From: Deltaproteobacteria bacterium RIFCSPHIGHO2_12_FULL_43_9
GTDB lineage: Bacteria; Bdellovibrionota; O2-12-FULL-43-9
Reading direction: 5' to 3'
DNA length: 10,191 nucleotides
NCBI GenBank assembly: GCA_001798265.1
Contig: MGRR01000102.1
Coordinates: forward strand, 4,599-14,789
Of this stretch, positions 6,633 to 10,191 are shown one piece after another; positions within the stretch are counted from its first letter, which is position 1, and each line of letters begins with the position of its first letter. Under the pieces are notes generated by a model, which saw only the letters and a program-made list of their open reading frames with translations, had not been told where the DNA came from and made no database searches. The translations under genes were made by a program, and so were the position numbers.

Positions 6633-8698
6633 AGTTTTGCGAAGAATGTAACAAAAATAAAGATAATCAAAATAATACCCACGGCCAGTGCGCTAAACCC
6701 AAAAATATTCGCGAATTTTTTCATCTCCTCCGTGGGAGGACCCACCAGATTTTCCTCCAATTTTCCCTCTTTTACCAGATTCTTATACTCCGTCGGCCTT
6801 TCTTCCTTGAAACGCTCCAGCGGGATAACGCCGGTGAAAATTACATCATCCAACGGGAAGGATTCCGGCCGTAGATGTGTATGGAAGAAATGTATTATAA
6901 AAATAAAACCGACTGCGAGGAGTGCTTCTTCACTGTGAATTATCATTGCAACGTTTATTGTCCACCCCGGCAAAAACATAGTAAAGAATTCTGGAAACCA
7001 GAGCATAAGTCCCGATATTCCAATAATCGGGACACCCCAGAAGACTGCAAAGTAATCAAACTTCTCCCAGTAGGTCCAGCGTCCGTATGATGGTCGGGGA
7101 CCGAGAAAGAGAAACCATCTGACCGTGGCATACATGTCCTTGAAGTCTTGTAAATTCGGAACCATGCTGTTCCCGCTCAGCAGAAACTTCTTCCAGCTTT
7201 GACCACCTGCAACCTTGTTTTTGTAGACTTGATACAGGTGGTAGGAAAAATAACCGAATGTGATAATGGCACAAAAGCGATGCCAGTGGCCTGCAGCTTG
7301 AACACCTCCGAATATCTTCACAAGAAACTGGGCCCATCCTGTGCCAGCAAACTTTAGCATCATTCCTGTAATACCAAGAATTAGGAAGCTAATAACAACA
7401 AAAATATGGGTAAGCCTCTCCGAAAGAGTGAAACGTCGAATATAAGTTTGACTGGGGGGTTGTTTTCCTTTTCTCTTCTTCCTCATCGCTGATTGAAGGG
7501 AGCGGGGAATCCACAGGAGAGTATGCAAACCGAAAAAGCCAAACACACTCAGGAGAAGTATAACCATAAACAGATGAACGTAATAGAGAATGGGATATTC
7601 ATCCCTGTTTTCTGGCGAAGCATGAGTAAGAAAATTGGCAAACCTCTTGTTGGCCCTTTCGTGACATTTAGCGCAAGTAGCAACTCTGTTTCCAGGCCCA
7701 ACTTCCGACTTCGGATCGCTCACTCTGTGCGTATCGTGGGGGCTGTGGCAGTCTGAACACTTCGCAACCCTAGAGTAACCTAGGATGTTTGCCTTGCCGT
7801 GGATTGTATCCATATAAGTCGAGGCAACATCGCTGTGGCAAGTGCCGCACTGGTAGGCTATCTGCATCATGAAATCTGGCATGTCTGTACGTGTAATATT
7901 GTGCGCCGAGTGACAAGATGCACAGGTTGGTTTAGTTTCCTCGCCTTCGAAGGCATGTATGCCGATGGCGTATTTCTCTTCAATTCCCTTGTGGCATGCA
8001 CCGCATGTCGATGGAATATTCTTTTTATTTGTTCGCGATATTGGGTCTTTACTCCTCCTAACATCGTGTGCTCCGTGGCAGTCCACGCAAACAGCGCTAA
8101 CCACAAGTCCCTTTTCTGTTAAGCCTTTGCCATGTACGCTTTGAGAATAATCAGTAAAAACGTTTATCACCGACTTGCCTACAACGACCGCTGCTTTGCC
8201 GGTTTCCGTATGACACCTGCCACAAAGTTTTGGAACGTTATCGCGGAAGACAGGTGACTTGTCATCTGCCACAGGAATAATGTCGTGTTTTCCATGGCAG
8301 TCGGAACATGAAGCAGCGGGTCCTTTACCACCAACATCTAGAGTATGGACACTAGCTAGCCAATCCTGAACAGGCTGATAGTGGCAACTGCCACAGCTTA
8401 CAGGTTTGATTTTTTCGGCGTGTGGTAACTTTTCCTGGTCTATTTCATTGTGGCAAACAGTGCAGGAAAAGGTTCCATGTATTGAATTTTTATAACCGTT
8501 ACTGTCTACGAAAAGAGATAAGCTCACACCGTTTTTTTCGGTAGTAAGCCCCGGATTTTGGTGACACCCTAAACAGCGCTCCTCGGCATATGATGACGAA
8601 CTAGATAGAATTAAAGAAGCAACAAAAAAGGCAAATAGGACAACCTGTTCGGAGATGTCCCGAGAAGGGGCAATTCGGATCTCTTCGCCCACATCCAT
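6629..8698 (-). CDS. Fused 11-heme cytochrome c / six-helix cytochrome b membrane protein (CbcL-like layout)
   Basis: A product of 689 residues from the ATG at 8698, chosen because AAGGG lies six bases upstream; the longer TTG start at 8704 would sit directly on that site. A hydrophobic segment ending SSSSSYA (about 19-38) is a signal peptide or anchor. Residues 40-350 hold 11 CXXCH motifs (starting at C42, 79, 102, 131, 159, 204, 232, 259, 284, 314, 342). They are arranged as five repeats of a two-heme unit plus a final heme. The C-terminal half has about six membrane helices (near 375-397, 429-449, 468-491, 549-568, 583-605, 664-687). Histidines in LTHIF, GHWHRF, SYHLY, MIIHSEE and FIIHFFHTH are candidate b-heme ligands, as in FdnI/HydC-type diheme cytochromes b. 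Geobacter CbcL joins the same two kinds of domain and passes electrons from menaquinol to the periplasm, so a quinol-oxidising role is inferred. Neighbours are NrfD upstream and the NapC-type cytochrome downstream. Confidence 0.92.
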   Translation of the reverse strand: MDVGEEIRIAPSRDISEQVVLFAFFVASLILSSSSSYAEERCLGCHQNPGLTTEKNGVSLSLFVDSNGYKNSIHGTFSCTVCHNEIDQEKLPHAEKIKPVSCGSCHYQPVQDWLASVHTLDVGGKGPAASCSDCHGKHDIIPVADDKSPVFRDNVPKLCGRCHTETGKAAVVVGKSVINVFTDYSQSVHGKGLTEKGLVVSAVCVDCHGAHDVRRSKDPISRTNKKNIPSTCGACHKGIEEKYAIGIHAFEGEETKPTCASCHSAHNITRTDMPDFMMQIAYQCGTCHSDVASTYMDTIHGKANILGYSRVAKCSDCHSPHDTHRVSDPKSEVGPGNRVATCAKCHERANKRFANFLTHASPENRDEYPILYYVHLFMVILLLSVFGFFGLHTLLWIPRSLQSAMRKKRKGKQPPSQTYIRRFTLSERLTHIFVVISFLILGITGMMLKFAGTGWAQFLVKIFGGVQAAGHWHRFCAIITFGYFSYHLYQVYKNKVAGGQSWKKFLLSGNSMVPNLQDFKDMYATVRWFLFLGPRPSYGRWTYWEKFDYFAVFWGVPIIGISGLMLWFPEFFTMFLPGWTINVAMIIHSEEALLAVGFIFIIHFFHTHLRPESFPLDDVIFTGVIPLERFKEERPTEYKNLVKEGKLEENLVGPPTEEMKKFANIFGFSALAVGIILIIFIFVTFFAKL

Positions 8699-8752
8699 AA
8701 CCAACCCTTTTTACAAGTATCGGGGCAATATGCTTATTTTCAATTGAGGTCA

Positions 8753-8770
8753 ATGCTTTTAAACAAGCAT
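8753..8770. repeat. Small inverted repeat in the nrfD-like/cytochrome gap
   Basis: ATGCTT (8753-8758) and AAGCAT (8765-8770) can pair around a six-base loop within the 102-base gap between the NrfD-type and cytochrome b/c genes. This is the only sizeable gap inside the operon. On the minus strand no U-run follows, so it is not an intrinsic terminator for the operon. It might be an mRNA processing or stability element, or chance. Confidence 0.2.
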
Positions 8771-8800
8771 AGTATTTTTTTTGCCAGACTCCCCCCGTCT

Positions 8801-9964
8801 CTAGTCTAATTCTTTAGTCTGGAACGAAGGGAGAATGCGATTAAAAACGTACACAAGCAGACAGGGAATAGCAAAAATAATTATCGCAACCAGGATCCCC
8901 TCTTTTCCCAGGAATTCAGCAGAATAATCTCTGAATCCTCTTAAACTCTTCGAGAAAATCTGTCCGCCAATCACAACATTCCAACGCATGGCAAGAACCT
9001 GCATCATTAATAGAGAGCCAGCAACAAATGCCAATGTGTTTCGCAAGGGTGGAAGCAGATGCTTGTCCATCAATACCGCGATGCCAAGCAGAATCATCGG
9101 AATAAGCGCGCCGCCAATCATTTGAACCGAGATGAAAGAGAATGACAATTGATGAGTAAGAATCTGTGAAATAACTTCCCACTCTTCAGCTCGCTCATAG
9201 CCCAATGTAATAATTTCGAGCAACTCAAGGGTAACTGTTACGATCAAGAAGTACCAAAGTATGCGAGAGAGACCAGAGATACAACGCTGGTCTATCTGTT
9301 CACCACGCACCTTCATCGAAATCTGGTAGAAAATAATCAATGCTGCAATTCCAGATACTACTGCGGAGAATAAAAAGATAACCGGCATAAGCGGAGTCGA
9401 CCACCAGGGATTGGCCTTAATCGCCCCGAATAGAAAACCGACATAGCCATGCAGGGTGCACGCAGCTGGGATACCAACCGCAGCGAGAATGGTCACTACC
9501 CTGCGATCCCTCTTGAGAGTTTGTGGACTGATATCGTAGACACCGAGCGCCAGGAATTTGTACATTGCACGACGAAAACCTGTTGAAGCTCGAGCGCATT
9601 CAATAATATCAGGACGAAACACCAGCCAGACCTCAAGCAAGAGTATTAAGAGATAGAATGCATACAAGAAACCGAATCCAGCCATCGCGGAGGAAAAATT
9701 GGGAGTAATCACAATATTGAAACTACGCTCCGGATGTCCCAAATGAAGCAGTAGCGGCAGGGTCGCCACCACTAGAAAAGCTAATGAGACTAGAAGTGAA
9801 TAGCGTCCTATCGGTTTGAATTCCTCTTTTCCAAACACATGATACATCGAGGAGACAATGAATGCACCGGCAACCAGACCTGTTATGTATGGATACATAA
9901 CGATCATTAATGTCCAGTGAACATGCAAATCGTTAGGAAATAAAAAGCCTATTGATTCAAACAT
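8801..9964 (-). CDS. NrfD/PsrC/HmcC-family integral membrane quinone-interacting subunit
   Basis: A product of 387 residues with about nine membrane helices (near 17-39, 54-76, 93-116, 156-181, 190-214, 234-255, 275-298, 308-330, 354-375) and no heme or iron-sulfur motif. Family signs are HLGHPER (74-80) after the second helix, followed by SSAMAGFGFLYAF (91-103), and RWNVVIGGQ (327-335) in the eighth helix, a segment I associate with the HybB/HmcC/DsrP branch. Such proteins exchange electrons and protons with quinones in the inner membrane and are wired to a ferredoxin-like partner, which here is encoded directly upstream. The start at 9964 was chosen over a GTG at 10003. It follows the ferredoxin stop by two bases and has GAGG ten bases upstream, and the extra 13 residues of the longer form would only be an out-of-frame reading of the ferredoxin gene. 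Whether it passes electrons to or from the cytochromes downstream is not shown by the sequence. Confidence 0.92.
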   Translation of the reverse strand: MFESIGFLFPNDLHVHWTLMIVMYPYITGLVAGAFIVSSMYHVFGKEEFKPIGRYSLLVSLAFLVVATLPLLLHLGHPERSFNIVITPNFSSAMAGFGFLYAFYLLILLLEVWLVFRPDIIECARASTGFRRAMYKFLALGVYDISPQTLKRDRRVVTILAAVGIPAACTLHGYVGFLFGAIKANPWWSTPLMPVIFLFSAVVSGIAALIIFYQISMKVRGEQIDQRCISGLSRILWYFLIVTVTLELLEIITLGYERAEEWEVISQILTHQLSFSFISVQMIGGALIPMILLGIAVLMDKHLLPPLRNTLAFVAGSLLMMQVLAMRWNVVIGGQIFSKSLRGFRDYSAEFLGKEGILVAIIIFAIPCLLVYVFNRILPSFQTKELD

Positions 9965-9966
9965 AA

Positions 9967-10191
9967 TTAGCGTACCTCTTCGTCCATGCCAATATAGTAA
10001 CACTTCGGCTTAGTCAGTTTCTCGGGCTGTAGAACCTCTATTCGCTCCGTTGCAATGATTTTTCTCACCTCATCATCGTCGTGTTTAAGATCACCAAACT
10101 TTCGCGCGCCTACGGGACAGGCTTGCACACAAGCTGGCTTTAAACCTTTAACTATGCGGTGATAACACCATGTGCATTTGTCGGCGGTGTG
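9967..10191 (-). CDS. 4Fe-4S ferredoxin-type subunit (NrfC/PsrB/HmcB/DsrO-like), 3' end only
   Basis: The reading frame is open from the window edge to the TAA at 9967-9969 and gives the last 74 residues; the start lies beyond position 10191. Cysteines in DKCTWCYHRI (fragment residues 4-13) and PACVQACPVGARKFGDL (19-35) form one [4Fe-4S] site of the C-x2-C-x11-C-x3-C-P type, typical of the C-terminal part of electron-transfer subunits paired with NrfD-like membrane proteins. The tail VLQPEKLTKPKCYYIGM holds one further cysteine. It is followed after two bases by the NrfD-type gene, so the two are surely co-transcribed and probably form the ferredoxin-quinone module of the complex. The side of the membrane cannot be judged because the N terminus with any Tat signal is missing. 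Confidence 0.9.
   Translation of the reverse strand, partial: HTADKCTWCYHRIVKGLKPACVQACPVGARKFGDLKHDDDEVRKIIATERIEVLQPEKLTKPKCYYIGMDEEVR

Noticed and set aside
8699..8704. TTG start at 8704 for the cytochrome b/c gene
   Set aside because: It sits directly against the AAGGG ribosome binding site. The ATG at 8698 has proper spacing.
8753..8782. Plus-strand hairpin followed by eight T residues, resembling an intrinsic terminator
   Set aside because: Stem of only six A/T-rich pairs, and no plus-strand gene ends there. The operon runs on the other strand.
9965..10003. Longer GTG start for the NrfD-type gene, adding MLLYWHGRRGTLI
   Set aside because: These codons overlap the end of the ferredoxin gene in another frame. 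The ATG at 9964 has a ribosome binding site and matches the normal start of the family before the first helix.

Overview
The window looks like part of the chromosome of a Gram-negative, anaerobically respiring bacterium. Six genes are visible and all lie on the minus strand, so transcription runs from high to low coordinates. The organism is inferred from three things: a dense set of membrane-bound multiheme c-type cytochromes with an NrfD-type quinone module, a mosaic of GTCATTCCCGCG / GTCATTGCGAGCG palindromic repeats, and moderate base composition. Desulfobacterota (Geobacter-like) or Nitrospirota fit best, but no marker gene here settles it.

Right part (about 4899-10191): a respiratory operon read leftwards. 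In order of transcription it holds a ferredoxin-type 4Fe-4S subunit (3' end only, cut by the window edge), an NrfD/PsrC/HmcC-type membrane quinone subunit (2-base gap), a fusion of an 11-heme periplasmic c-type domain with a six-helix cytochrome b domain (102-base gap), and a membrane-anchored NapC/NirT-type cytochrome with 13 CXXCH motifs plus two non-standard heme-like motifs (4-base ATGA overlap). Together these could form one or two inner-membrane complexes that move electrons between the quinone pool and periplasmic or outer-surface acceptors. The parts recall Hmc, DsrOP, CbcL and ImcH systems, but the combination matches none that I know exactly. The ferredoxin and NrfD genes are probably co-translated. 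The two cytochrome genes are translationally coupled.

Middle part (about 2748-4845): a class II Fic-domain AMP-transferase-like gene with its own good sigma-70-like promoter, and a DUF89/ARMT1-like metal-dependent phosphatase gene. The Fic gene with its promoter sits between two 26-bp direct repeats (25/26 identical). The repeat copy next to the DUF89 gene carries that gene's apparent -35 box. This looks like a small gene cassette inserted upstream of DUF89 with duplication of the target or promoter segment. Both genes lack a clear Shine-Dalgarno site and may give leaderless or nearly leaderless mRNAs.

Left part (1-2747): a secreted M6 (immune inhibitor A-like) zinc metallopeptidase gene. 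It is preceded by three tandem 10-bp repeats that contain a perfect inverted repeat, and followed by a roughly 300-bp non-coding mosaic of palindromic repeats. The peptidase stop codon lies inside the first of these repeats.
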